Below are positions 6,293 through 15,567 of a DNA stretch of 51,126 nucleotides, piece by piece. Source of the stretch: DASSWG01 sp041689995 (GTDB taxonomy: Bacteria; Bacteroidota; Bacteroidia; Flavobacteriales; Flavobacteriaceae); NCBI GenBank assembly GCA_041689995.1, contig JBDNFD010000071.1, forward strand, positions 1-51,126, given 5' to 3'. A model generated the notes under the pieces. It saw only the letters and a program-made list of their open reading frames with translations, was not told where the DNA came from and ran no database searches. Both the position numbers and the translations under genes were made by a program. Positions within the stretch are counted from its first letter, which is position 1. Each line of letters starts with the position of its first letter.

Positions 6293-8797
6293 TTATTCTA
6301 TAATAAGCCGCTGGGTTTCGATCATATTCGAAGTTCCATAAAGCGAAACCAAGTAAACGCCGGGGGCAATTCCTGCTAAATTTATGCGCATCGGATTTTC
6401 CGAATTACTTCTTTGGATTCTTTGGATCGACCTTCCTATATTATCATAAATAACCACCGATCGAACCTCCGTATTATTATTCAAATCGATATAAAAAATA
6501 CCGGTTGAAGGATTTGGGTACATCGTAAAACCAGATTCGGTGGAAGGGGATTCTTTTATGCCCAAAAGCGGCGAAGCGCCAAAAGAAACAAGATAGGAGG
6601 AAACAATTAAATGCGGGTTGAAGCCGTCATTGCAGTCGCTGCAAGTAACTCCGGTGACGCAATCAGGATTGTTCGGATGGCAATAATCGACGTAATCTTC
6701 ATCAAAAATGTATTGCAAATCCACGCTGTTCTGCGTAACACTTCCCATATCATAATCAAAAAACTGTGCGATGGAACCAGGGCACCAACCGGCGCGATTA
6801 TAGTACCAGGTTCCATTTTGTGGGCTGCAACTATCTGGGTTTGGGCTGCAAACATTCCAATTGTGCTGGGTGAAGGTTTCTGCGCCATTTACCCAAATAT
6901 GGTGAGTGTCTTCGTGGAATTCGGCTGCATTTCCCGTATTCGTATCGCCCCAACCGTGACCTGTGGAAACTAGTTTTATTTTTGCGGTTTGGGTATTTTC
7001 TGGATAAATGGCATTAATTTCTTCTGCCGGCTGCAAATTTGCCATGTCGCCAAAAGCGTAGGTTTGGTACCATAATTTCTGAACCGAACTGTACGGATAA
7101 GTCGGGGTTCCGGCGTGATAATTCAATTCAAGGGTATAAAGAAATCCATTTCCTTGCGTACCTAAATTCACCCTGAATTTTGTTTTTCCAAGAAGCAACG
7201 AGCTGAAATCCGTTAAATCTATTTCACTTTGGCAACTCACTCCGTAAGGCGTTAAATAACGGATTATTTCGTACCATTCACCATTTTTTCCTTGAACATC
7301 AATGGAAGAAATCCGATCCCACGGATCGCAACCTCCGGTGGGACAGTCGATGGAGAGTGTCCCGGTAATTTGATCGAAAGCACCGACATAACTCGGAAGA
7401 TCGGCCTCAACGGTTTTGGACGGATAATCTGAATTTACCCAGACTTCATCAGTTGCCGTGGCATTCATATCGGAAGCACTGTTTATGACATTAAAGGTTT
7501 GGTCCAGAGCCTGGGAAGCTCCGTAATTATTGGTGGAATTCACGTTCAACGTATATTCGCCATAAGATGTTGGAGTCCACCAACCGGTATAAAATCCATT
7601 TCCATGATCTGTAAGCGGAATATTTTCGCCGTCAATTGTTGCTAATACTTCATCAATAGAAAAAAGTTCTGGAAAAGAAATATTTGCGTTTATGGCGATT
7701 TTCAATGGAATAAGCACCGGAGCAAACACATCGCCGCCCAAAGGATGAAGAATTTCGGCATCTACCAAAACAGCATTCGGATCGAGTACTTGAAAACTAG
7801 TAAAAACATCTGCGGCGGGATCCCAAGTTCCGTTTCCAGGCTGACTTGCTTTCACCGTTACTTCGCCAGCATCCCCGGTCAATGTTACCGTATTTCCACT
7901 AACCGTAGCCGGCCCGGAAACAATTTCAAAAGTAATATCCAATCCCGAATTAATACTTGCGACTAAATCGAAGGGGGGATCGGTGGTGAGTTTAGTGGGA
8001 ACAGGAAGCAAATTGATCACTTGAAAACCAGAATCTAAAGTTCCATTGAAATTGGAGGTCGTTCCGGTTAATGCAAAATTCATCAAATTGGAATTTCTTT
8101 CTGTCTGTCCGCTTTCTTCCAAAAGTTGGGTAATATTAGTATTATCGCCACCTGGTGTTCCTTGGTCGAATTTATAATAAACTTCCAATCCCGGTTCATC
8201 GCCGATCAATTCATTGGAAATCATGTCCTGAATTTCGGCAGCGGTAAGCGCTTTGCTCCAAAGCGAAACCTCGTCCGCCCGACCGCCAAAAATAAAATTG
8301 AAGCCCGATTGGATACATTTCCCGATGGAAAAAGGACGATCGACAGACTGAAAAGTTCCCGAAGCAGAACCGCTACCAATTGAAACGCCATCCACAAATA
8401 ATTCCACACTATTCTGATCAAAAACCCACGCAATATGCTGCCAAACGCCCGCCTGAATAGTTCCCGTGGGAGCAACAAATTCGTGCAAGCCGGTGGTGGT
8501 AATAAGTCGGCATTCCATCGTGCCGTTATTGAGTTGGATCAAATACATTTCACCATCGCCGGTTCCGCCACCGCGAATGCTCATCATTCCTTGGCCATAA
8601 TTCAAAGCATCGGTATAAAACCATCCGGCCATGCTGATGGTGTTAAGATTGTTAACGTATTGCGCTCCTTCAGGAAGTAACGTATAATCGTCCACACCAT
8701 CAAAATGAAGATATTGATTGGACTGTGCCTGAAGTAAAAAACTACTGGAGAACAGCATGAAAAGAAATAAGATTTTACTGTTGTAAATTTGTTTCAT
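6293..8797 (-). CDS. T9SS-secreted LamG / PNGase F-like domain protein
   Basis: The 834-residue protein opens with a signal peptide ending SFLLQAQS. Residues about 28-205 form a LamG/concanavalin-like domain (FDGVDDY, WQHIAWVFDQ, LFVDG). A region with beta-sandwich repeats follows. Residues about 445-740 resemble the two-part fold of peptide-N-glycosidase F, with GGCDPWDR, VSTGHGWGDTNTGNAAEF and the Cys-rich WNVCSPNPDSCSPQNGTW. The last 80 residues are a T9SS type A sorting domain (FTMYPNPSTGIFYIDL ... GVYLVSLY). It is thus exported and probably cell-surface bound or released. A glycan-amidase role is inferred; the catalytic acids were not verified. Confidence 0.8.
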   Translation of the reverse strand: MKQIYNSKILFLFMLFSSSFLLQAQSNQYLHFDGVDDYTLLPEGAQYVNNLNTISMAGWFYTDALNYGQGMMSIRGGGTGDGEMYLIQLNNGTMECRLITTTGLHEFVAPTGTIQAGVWQHIAWVFDQNSVELFVDGVSIGSGSASGTFQSVDRPFSIGKCIQSGFNFIFGGRADEVSLWSKALTAAEIQDMISNELIGDEPGLEVYYKFDQGTPGGDNTNITQLLEESGQTERNSNLMNFALTGTTSNFNGTLDSGFQVINLLPVPTKLTTDPPFDLVASINSGLDITFEIVSGPATVSGNTVTLTGDAGEVTVKASQPGNGTWDPAADVFTSFQVLDPNAVLVDAEILHPLGGDVFAPVLIPLKIAINANISFPELFSIDEVLATIDGENIPLTDHGNGFYTGWWTPTSYGEYTLNVNSTNNYGASQALDQTFNVINSASDMNATATDEVWVNSDYPSKTVEADLPSYVGAFDQITGTLSIDCPTGGCDPWDRISSIDVQGKNGEWYEIIRYLTPYGVSCQSEIDLTDFSSLLLGKTKFRVNLGTQGNGFLYTLELNYHAGTPTYPYSSVQKLWYQTYAFGDMANLQPAEEINAIYPENTQTAKIKLVSTGHGWGDTNTGNAAEFHEDTHHIWVNGAETFTQHNWNVCSPNPDSCSPQNGTWYYNRAGWCPGSIAQFFDYDMGSVTQNSVDLQYIFDEDYVDYCHPNNPDCVTGVTCSDCNDGFNPHLIVSSYLVSFGASPLLGIKESPSTESGFTMYPNPSTGIFYIDLNNNTEVRSVVIYDNIGRSIQRIQRSNSENPMRINLAGIAPGVYLVSLYGTSNMIETQRLIIE

Positions 8798-8907
8798 AAT
8801 TTGAATTGATTGATATGGATTAGTAAAAACATTGTTTTCCCGTAAAAATAAGTGAATAGAGGTACAACGCGTAATTATTTCTTAAAAAAACGTCTGTCTA
8901 TTTTTTA

Positions 8908-10176
8908 TCAGTTCGTAATATTTCGGCTGTTCGCACTTCCCACGCCAACTATCCGGTCATATCTTCCCCCTAATTCGCGATAATAAACTAGCACGGTATA
9001 TTGATTTTCGGTTTTGTCAAAATCGCCACTTATAATTCCATCGTTCACAGAGCCGTCTTCATTGAGAAGAATATATTTGTAATTATAATACCCTTGTTTG
9101 AAAGGCCGTTCGAGTTCATACACCTTTTTTTGAGCATTATAAACCAGTTTTGTGCTGCTATCCAAGGCAAAATTGTTGAAATTACCATATAAGTATAGGC
9201 TTCCGCCATTTAAATCCTCGAAACAATAAAGTGAAAAGTGCATCACAATATAATCTGCCTCGATTTTATCTTCGCGTCCTTCGCTGGAAGTGATCAGAAA
9301 ATGTCCATTAATATCTGGGTTGTACGTATATGGTTTATCGCCACGCGGACCATCGGTATATAAAAAATGATGGTACAAATCCAACGCCTCAATTCGTTTA
9401 GTGCTCATGGTGGCGCTTCGCAAATCTTTACTTTCAAAAGCCAAATATTCATTTCCGCCCCAAAATGCAGCTTCTTGATCATATTTATAAATCAATTGAT
9501 TTCCTATGGTATATTGGGGTTCCAGATCGGTAATTGCTGAATGCAGGTCATTGTTTTGGATCACCATCGTTTTTACCGTTTTCTTAGGATTTCTGAACAA
9601 AAATTCATTTTCCCTACTGCCCATTTCATTCCCTATGGAAAACTGAACGACTTGTTTTGCGTCAATATATTTCAAATCGCGCGATCGTTTGATGTTTACT
9701 CTCACATTCACCAAAGCTTCATAGACAATAAATTTTCTAGAGAAAACAACATCCCCATCTTCGTTCTGGATTTTCAGCAAATAATTTCCGCTTACTTTCA
9801 CGCCCTTCGTGCTGCGGTTTGGAATTCGAAGCTCATAATGCGTATAGCTTTGCAAAGTTCCGAAGGAATTTTTATAATCCATAATTCGCAGATTATCAAA
9901 ACCGTTCAAATATTCGTTTTTGGTAAGATCAGAAGGGGTCCAATCAAAATTATAATGTTCGATCACATAATAATAATTGGTCTCATCCGCGATTAAATCG
10001 TCAAAGGAAAGCGTTAATATTTCGCCTAATTGGGCGATTGGGGTTCCGCTGAATTCTTGCCCTGCCGCCTTAAATTGTACGGTGTGAATATATGGCGGTG
10101 GAAGGGTTTCATATACTTGTGCTGTCAAACTGTTCAGAACAAATAAGAAAAATGCCGCATTTAAAAATAGCTTCAT
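8908..10176 (-). CDS. Type IX secretion system plug protein (DUF5103)
   Basis: The start is the ATG at 10176; the frame also opens one codon earlier at a TTG. The 422-residue product begins with a signal peptide (MKLFLNAAFFLFVLNSLTAQ) and shows the DUF5103 pattern: HTVQFKAAGQEFSGTPI, LGEILTLSFDDL, YYYVIEHYNFDWTPSDL, NEYLNGFD and IMDYKNSFGTLQSYTHYEL. In Flavobacterium johnsoniae the Plug protein closes the periplasmic side of the SprA translocon. The plug is a single-copy core T9SS part. It sits 111 bp upstream of a T9SS cargo gene on the same strand, though no shared promoter can be shown. Confidence 0.88.
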   Translation of the reverse strand: MKLFLNAAFFLFVLNSLTAQVYETLPPPYIHTVQFKAAGQEFSGTPIAQLGEILTLSFDDLIADETNYYYVIEHYNFDWTPSDLTKNEYLNGFDNLRIMDYKNSFGTLQSYTHYELRIPNRSTKGVKVSGNYLLKIQNEDGDVVFSRKFIVYEALVNVRVNIKRSRDLKYIDAKQVVQFSIGNEMGSRENEFLFRNPKKTVKTMVIQNNDLHSAITDLEPQYTIGNQLIYKYDQEAAFWGGNEYLAFESKDLRSATMSTKRIEALDLYHHFLYTDGPRGDKPYTYNPDINGHFLITSSEGREDKIEADYIVMHFSLYCFEDLNGGSLYLYGNFNNFALDSSTKLVYNAQKKVYELERPFKQGYYNYKYILLNEDGSVNDGIISGDFDKTENQYTVLVYYRELGGRYDRIVGVGSANSRNITN

Positions 10177-10259
10177 CAAGAAAAATTTGGGTTAAAGATA
10201 CATACAATTCTGGAAAAAAGGGAAAAGCGGGAAAGAGGAGAGAATTATATTTTTCCTTC

Positions 10260-11162
10260 TTATCTCGGAATAACCTGTGGATTTTCCTTCTTTTCCCGAA
10301 TTAAATAAATCCCGATTAAAATTAACAGGCCACCCAGAACATACCATATCGTAAATTCTTCACCGTCAATAATACCCCAAATCACGGCGACGATAGGCAA
10401 CAAATAAGAAACGGTACTTGCAAAAACAGCAGATGTATTTTGAATAAGCTTGTAGAAAATTACAATGGCCGCTGCCGTGCCCAATAAGCTGAGAATACTA
10501 AGATAACCGAGTGCCTCAAAGGTTTGTGTTTCCAATTTTAAATCGGTGAAGAAGCCTGTAAAAACGAGTATGAAAATAGAAGGTATCATCCAAATGGTAA
10601 ATACGCCAGTGGAAACATGCAAGGAGCGAACGTGTTGCAATTTGTCCTTTATAATGAGAGCAGAAGTTGCATAACTTGCGGAGGCCAATACCATTAATAA
10701 AGTATAGCCGATTTGGTTTCCACCAGATTTTATTTCGGAGAAATACAGTAAAGTTGCAGCACCCAAAAAACCGATAATGGCACCAACCACTTGAACAAAC
10801 CGACTGTGAATCCCAAAAAACAGAAAGGCGAGCACCAATATAAAAACAGGTTCCAGCGCATTAATGATTCCCGCTAAGGAACTGCTCACATGAGTTTGGG
10901 CTATTGGAAAAAGGAACATCGGCAAAAAATTCCCAAAAAATCCGGCGACGATAATCCATAAAAAATCACGTTTTGGCATCTTGCGCAAAGCAGGAATACC
11001 AATGAATGCCAAGACCAATCCAGATAATGCCACCCTAAAAGCCCCGATTTGATAAGGTGAAAAGACCAACAATGATTTCTTTATCATGATAAAGGAACTT
11101 CCCCATGTTATGGCCATGATAATCAGTAAAAACCATTTGTTTCCAACTATTTTTGGCATCAT
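10260..11162 (-). CDS. EamA/DMT family transporter (RhaT/YdcZ-like permease)
   Basis: Ten hydrophobic segments fill 300 residues in two EamA repeats. The first holds ITWGSSFIMIKKSLLVFSPY and AFRVALSGLVLAF (about 17-54); the second starts near 150 with GYTLLMVLASASYATSALI. The family exports amino acids, nucleosides and other small metabolites; the substrate cannot be told. The C-terminus ends in a basic tail (REKKENPQ). The gene stands alone. Confidence 0.88.
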   Translation of the reverse strand: MMPKIVGNKWFLLIIMAITWGSSFIMIKKSLLVFSPYQIGAFRVALSGLVLAFIGIPALRKMPKRDFLWIIVAGFFGNFLPMFLFPIAQTHVSSSLAGIINALEPVFILVLAFLFFGIHSRFVQVVGAIIGFLGAATLLYFSEIKSGGNQIGYTLLMVLASASYATSALIIKDKLQHVRSLHVSTGVFTIWMIPSIFILVFTGFFTDLKLETQTFEALGYLSILSLLGTAAAIVIFYKLIQNTSAVFASTVSYLLPIVAVIWGIIDGEEFTIWYVLGGLLILIGIYLIREKKENPQVIPR

Positions 11163-11519
11163 TCAATTTTATAAAAATTATGGCGATAACTTTAAAAGGA
11201 ATTGATCTATTGCTGTCCGGCAAAATTAGTGGTTAAGATTTTTAAAATTTTATCAAATGAAAAGAAAAGCCAATTATTGAAATCAAGATAAATGAGAAAC
11301 CAAAAAATAGATTGCAGCCGCACATTACTCTCCAATTGTTGAACTTTCAAACTTAAATCCTGTTTGTGTTTATTTAGAAAATTACCGTGTTCAATAAGCT
11401 TTCCTTTTGAAAAAAAAATTGAACGACAATATTAAAACTTAATCGCATTTAAAGTTTTGAAGGGCAGTATATTTTATTAAATTTGCAATCGTAAAAACTA
11501 ACGTTATATTTTTTTAATT
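11163..11519. other. Divergent intergenic region upstream of nqrA
   Basis: AT-rich, with no open frame that looks coding. It carries the nqr promoter near its right end and must also hold the promoter of the EamA gene on the left. Confidence 0.6.
11456..11485 (+). promoter_or_regulatory. Promoter of the nqr operon
   Basis: TTTG (11456-11459), 18 bp, then TAAATTTG (11478-11485) is a near-perfect match to the Bacteroidota vegetative promoter. The nqrA ATG follows 34 bp downstream. Confidence 0.75.
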
Positions 11520-12866
11520 ATGTCAAGAGACATTAAGGTTAAAAAAGGACTTGATTTGCGGTTGAAGGGAGAGGCCGAAAAAATTTTAACAACTGCTCCA
11601 AGATCAAGGACTTATGCGATAAAACCCCCAGATTTTCATTCTGTGGTGCCAAAATTGCTTCTTAAAAAACCCGGTGAAAAAGTGCTCGCCGGTGATGAAA
11701 TTTTCTTTTCAAAATACAACGATAAACTTCGGTTTACTTCTCCCATAAGCGGAACTTTGAAAGAAATTGTTCGTGGTGCTCAAAGAAAAGTAATGGAAAT
11801 CGTAATCCAAGCTGATTCCGTCGATTCATACAAGGATTTTGGGAAAGCCGCTGCAAATAGTCTGGATGCCGATGCGGTGAAAACCAAAATTTTTGAAAGT
11901 GGGTGCGGTGCATTCCTCAAACAACGTCCTTATGATATTGTTGCCAATCCGGAAGATGTTCCAAAGGCAATTTATATTTCCGCCCATAATACCGCACCAC
12001 TTGCCCCAGACATGGAATTTGCCCTAAAAGACAAACAAACCGCCTTTCAAGAAGGTATCGATGCATTGATAAAACTGACCCCCGGAAAAGTTTATTTGGC
12101 GGTTGAAAAAAATACTACTTCTTATTTTAAAGATATTAAAGGAGTTGAAATTCTCACTGTTTCAGGACCGCATCCGGCCGGAAATGTCGGGGTGCACATT
12201 CAGAAAACGGAGCCAATCAATGCCGGGGAACGAGTGTGGACCATTGATCCGCAGGACGTTTGCATTATCGGAAACTTATTTTTAACCGGAAATTTCATTG
12301 CAGAACGGGTCATTGCTGTCACAGGAAGCGATGCGAAAGAACGGAAATATTACAAAACCATTATTGGTGCGAATAGTGCCGATTTGATTGGAACAGTTTC
12401 GGAAAAAACCCGGATAATTACGGGTGATGTACTCACGGGACTAAGATTGTCGAACAATCAGTATCTCGGGTTTTACAGCAATATGCTTACCTTGATACCA
12501 GAAGGAGATCACTATCGCTTTATGGGATGGATGCCTTTTGCTTATAATAATATTCCCTCTATGTCACATACTTCTTTGACTTGGTTATTTCCAAAAAAGA
12601 AATATGTGGTCGATACAAATATGAACGGGGAAGAAAGAGCCTTGGTAGTTACCGGCGAAATGGAGCAAGTGATGCCATTGGATATTTACCCAATGCAATT
12701 ACTAAAAGCTTGCATGTCGGCAGATATTGAAAAAATGGAAAATTTGGGGATATATGAAGTTGCCCCTGAAGATTTTGCACTGATCGATTACACAAATACT
12801 TCAAAACTGGAAGCGCAAGAAATTATTCGTCTTGGCCTGGATTTAATGATTACAGAAGTTGGCTAA
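11520..12866 (+). CDS. nqrA: Na+-translocating NADH:quinone reductase subunit A
   Basis: NqrA is the cytoplasmic peripheral subunit of the six-subunit Na+ pump. The 448-residue protein begins with the lipoyl-like DIKVKKGLDLRLKGEAE stretch and has the expected KPPDFHSVVPKLLLKKPGEKV and LTVSGPHPAGNVGVHIQK segments. It opens a colinear nqrABCDEF run, and its stop lies 10 bp before the preferred nqrB ATG. Full length for the family (about 445-450). Confidence 0.96.
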   Translation: MSRDIKVKKGLDLRLKGEAEKILTTAPRSRTYAIKPPDFHSVVPKLLLKKPGEKVLAGDEIFFSKYNDKLRFTSPISGTLKEIVRGAQRKVMEIVIQADSVDSYKDFGKAAANSLDADAVKTKIFESGCGAFLKQRPYDIVANPEDVPKAIYISAHNTAPLAPDMEFALKDKQTAFQEGIDALIKLTPGKVYLAVEKNTTSYFKDIKGVEILTVSGPHPAGNVGVHIQKTEPINAGERVWTIDPQDVCIIGNLFLTGNFIAERVIAVTGSDAKERKYYKTIIGANSADLIGTVSEKTRIITGDVLTGLRLSNNQYLGFYSNMLTLIPEGDHYRFMGWMPFAYNNIPSMSHTSLTWLFPKKKYVVDTNMNGEERALVVTGEMEQVMPLDIYPMQLLKACMSADIEKMENLGIYEVAPEDFALIDYTNTSKLEAQEIIRLGLDLMITEVG

Positions 12867-12876
12867 TAAAGAAACT

Positions 12877-14055
12877 ATGGAATGGATTAGACAGAAGCTC
12901 GATAAATTTAAAGAGCCGTTTTCCCCTGGGAAAAAATATGAAAAATTTGCGCCTGCCATAAATGCGTTGGACACGTTTTTATTCGTGCCAAACCATGTTA
13001 CCCAAAAAGGAGCGCACATTCGCGATGCCGTCGATTTGAAACGGGTTATGATCACCGTAGTTGTGGCTTTGCTTCCCGCACTCATTTTTGGGATATGGAA
13101 CACAGGTTATCAATACTTGATTCAAATTCAATCGGAAGTCCCTTTCTGGGATGCATTTTTGTTGGGGGGTGAAAAAATACTTCCAATGATCATTGTTTCC
13201 TATGCAGTGGGATTGGGATTGGAATTTGCCTTTGCCATTTTTCGCGGCCACGAAGTGAACGAAGGATATTTGGTCACCGGACTTTTGATACCGATGATCA
13301 TGCCGGTCGGAATACCCTTGTGGATGGTGGCTTTGTCAGTGGTTTTTGCGGTGATAATTGGAAAAGAAGCTTTTGGCGGAACGGGAATGAATATCTTGAA
13401 CCCTGCGTTGACCGCTCGTGCTTTTGCCTTTTTTGCTTATCCGACCTATATGTCGGGAACACAGGTTTGGGTGATGAATTCAGGAAGTGTTGACGGTGTT
13501 TCTGGGGAAACCATTTTAGGAACTTTGGCTTCTGGCCATCCATTGAATTACGATGCGATGAATATGTTCTGGGGTACAATTCCCGGTTCCATTGCGGAAA
13601 CTTCTGTTTTCTGGATCCTCATAGGTGCTCTTATTATGCTCATTACCAAAGTGGCAAGTTGGCGCATTATTATCGGTGGATTTATAGGCGCTGCCATTAT
13701 CGCCGTTTTATTCAATTTGTTGCCGTCTATTGGTGTAGCGGGAAGCGGATTGAGCAATTTCCCTTGGTGGCAACACCTTCTTGTGGGCGGACTGGCTTTT
13801 GGAATTGTCTTTATGGCAACCGATCCGGTTTCGGGAGCTCAAACTTTAAAGGGAAAATGGATATACGGAATCTTGATTGGAATGTTGGCTATCCTCATAC
13901 GGGTGTTCAACCCAGCCTATCCAGAAGGCGTAATGATGGCGATTCTATTGATGAACGTATTTGCCCCAACCATCGATTTTTATGTAATCGAGGCCAGTAT
14001 TAAACGAAGGAAGAAAAGGGCCAAACTTGCGTTGCAACCTATAAAAACAGCATAG
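12877..14055 (+). CDS. nqrB: Na+-translocating NADH:quinone reductase subunit B
   Basis: NqrB is the main membrane channel subunit, carrying FMN and riboflavin. I start it at the ATG at 12877 (MEWIRQKLDKFKEPF), as in relatives; a TTG at 12859 would add six residues and overlap nqrA. The protein has about ten helices and the NPALTARAFAFFAYP and ATDPVSG segments. The covalent FMN site is expected at the D-x-x-SGAT-like stretch; here it reads DGVSGETIL, with Glu where Ala is usual, and the modified residue would be the Thr of that stretch (Thr212 from this start). Confidence 0.94.
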   Translation: MEWIRQKLDKFKEPFSPGKKYEKFAPAINALDTFLFVPNHVTQKGAHIRDAVDLKRVMITVVVALLPALIFGIWNTGYQYLIQIQSEVPFWDAFLLGGEKILPMIIVSYAVGLGLEFAFAIFRGHEVNEGYLVTGLLIPMIMPVGIPLWMVALSVVFAVIIGKEAFGGTGMNILNPALTARAFAFFAYPTYMSGTQVWVMNSGSVDGVSGETILGTLASGHPLNYDAMNMFWGTIPGSIAETSVFWILIGALIMLITKVASWRIIIGGFIGAAIIAVLFNLLPSIGVAGSGLSNFPWWQHLLVGGLAFGIVFMATDPVSGAQTLKGKWIYGILIGMLAILIRVFNPAYPEGVMMAILLMNVFAPTIDFYVIEASIKRRKKRAKLALQPIKTA

Positions 14056-14057
14056 AA

Positions 14058-14783
14058 ATGGACAGAAATAGCAATACATATACCTTTATCTTTGCCATTA
14101 TTATGGTAATCATAATAGGAACCGGACTCGCCTATACGGCGGTTTCTTTAGCACCAATTCAGAGCGAGAACGTGCGCAAGGAAAAAATGCAAAGTATTTT
14201 GGCAACTGTTGGTATCATTACCGATCGGGAAGAAGCTCCGACGAAATACGAAAAATATATTCAGAAGCAAATCGTTTTGAACAACCAAGGCGAAGTGATG
14301 GAAGGGAAAGAGGCTTTCAAAATTGATTTGTCGAAAGAAATGGATAAACCGGCAGACAAACAATTATTTCCGTTATATATAGCGGATATCGAAGGTGAAA
14401 AATATTATATCATTCCATTGCGGGGAGCTGGCCTGTGGAACGCTATTTGGGGATATATTTCCTTGAGAAGCGATTATAATACCGTTTCGGGCGCCACTTT
14501 TGATCACGCAGGGGAAACTCCCGGGCTTGGTGCCGAAATTGTGAAAGATTGGTTCAGCGACATGTACAAAAATGAAAAGATTTTTGATGATAACGGAAAT
14601 CTGGTTGGAATACTCTCTGTAAAAGGATATAGTCAACCCGATAATCACGACGACAATAAAGTGGATACTATTTCTGGTGCAACCATTACCAGCGACGGGG
14701 TTTCTGATATGATTGCGGAAAGATTGAAGCATTATTTAGCCTATTTCAAAAAGCAAACTGATTTTAATATTATAAGCAAATAG
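14058..14783 (+). CDS. nqrC: Na+-translocating NADH:quinone reductase subunit C
   Basis: NqrC has one N-terminal helix (YTFIFAIIMVIIIGTGLAYT) and a periplasmic FMN-binding domain. The flavinylation motif DTISGAT is intact at 203-209, so Thr209 is the predicted covalent FMN site for ApbE. Another SGAT-like string (TVSGATFDHAGETPGLGAE, from 142) is the conserved fold segment of the family. It starts 2 bp after nqrB and ends 2 bp before nqrD. Confidence 0.95.
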   Translation: MDRNSNTYTFIFAIIMVIIIGTGLAYTAVSLAPIQSENVRKEKMQSILATVGIITDREEAPTKYEKYIQKQIVLNNQGEVMEGKEAFKIDLSKEMDKPADKQLFPLYIADIEGEKYYIIPLRGAGLWNAIWGYISLRSDYNTVSGATFDHAGETPGLGAEIVKDWFSDMYKNEKIFDDNGNLVGILSVKGYSQPDNHDDNKVDTISGATITSDGVSDMIAERLKHYLAYFKKQTDFNIISK

Positions 14784-14785
14784 TT

Positions 14786-15544
14786 ATGGAAAAAAAATTG
14801 AATACAATCGAAAAAGAAGAAAAAGAAGAAAAGGAAGCAAAGAAAAACGAAATGATTCTTTTTCTTTCCGGTTCTGATGAAAAAGAAAATTTCCTATCTA
14901 AAAGGAACAGAAAACTCTTAACCGATCCTTTGAACGATGACAACCCGATTACGGTTCAGGTATTGGGGATTTGTTCCGCATTGGCGATAACCGTTCAATT
15001 AGAACCGGCGATTGCGATGGGAATAGCAGTGATAGCCGTGATGGCATTCAGCAATGTCATAATCTCATTCATGCGCGACCTCATTCCCAAACGTATCCGA
15101 ATTATCGTGCAGCTCGTGGTGGTGGCCAGTTTAGTTATTATTGTCGATCAAGTTCTACGGGCCTTCGCCTATGACGTGAGTAAACAACTTTCTGTTTTTG
15201 TGGGGCTGATTATCACTAACTGTATCGTAATGGGAAGGCTCGAAGCTTTTGCGATGGGAAACAAACCTTGGCGATCCTTTTTGGATGGAATTGGAAACGG
15301 TGCGGGTTATGCGCTGTTATTGATTGCTGTGGCCTTTGTAAGGGAACTTTTTGGTTCGGGAAAACTTTTCGGATTTGAAATGTTGGGACATAAAGGTGCA
15401 ACCGAAGCTGCTTCTACCGGCTTGTACGCCTTGGGTTATGTGGACAATGGTTTGATGCTTCTTTCACCTATGGCGCTCATCATTGTCGGAATTATTATTT
15501 GGATACAGCGTTCTAAAAACAGAAAATTGATTGGTGCAAGCTAA
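14786..15544 (+). CDS. nqrD: Na+-translocating NADH:quinone reductase subunit D, with charged N-terminal extension
   Basis: The conserved NqrD core begins near residue 38 (FLSKRNRKLLTDPLNDDNP) and includes LGICSALAITVQLEPA, the Cys of LGIC helping to bind the intramembrane iron centre, and LIITNCIVMGRLEAFAMGN with the partner Cys. Family members are usually about 210-220 residues. This one has 252, the excess being a Lys/Glu-rich N-terminus (IEKEEKEEKEAKKNE) that looks like a cytoplasmic tail. The only upstream in-frame ATG near the stop of nqrC is at 14786; an internal ATG at codon 23 (MILFLSG) would give a more usual length. Confidence 0.93.
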   Translation: MEKKLNTIEKEEKEEKEAKKNEMILFLSGSDEKENFLSKRNRKLLTDPLNDDNPITVQVLGICSALAITVQLEPAIAMGIAVIAVMAFSNVIISFMRDLIPKRIRIIVQLVVVASLVIIVDQVLRAFAYDVSKQLSVFVGLIITNCIVMGRLEAFAMGNKPWRSFLDGIGNGAGYALLLIAVAFVRELFGSGKLFGFEMLGHKGATEAASTGLYALGYVDNGLMLLSPMALIIVGIIIWIQRSKNRKLIGAS

Positions 15545-15567
15545 AATCAACCTCTAAAACTAGTAAT

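Noticed and set aside
12859..12876. TTG start for nqrB
   Set aside because: It would overlap nqrA by 8 bp and add six residues not needed by the family; ATG 12877 is preferred, though not proven.
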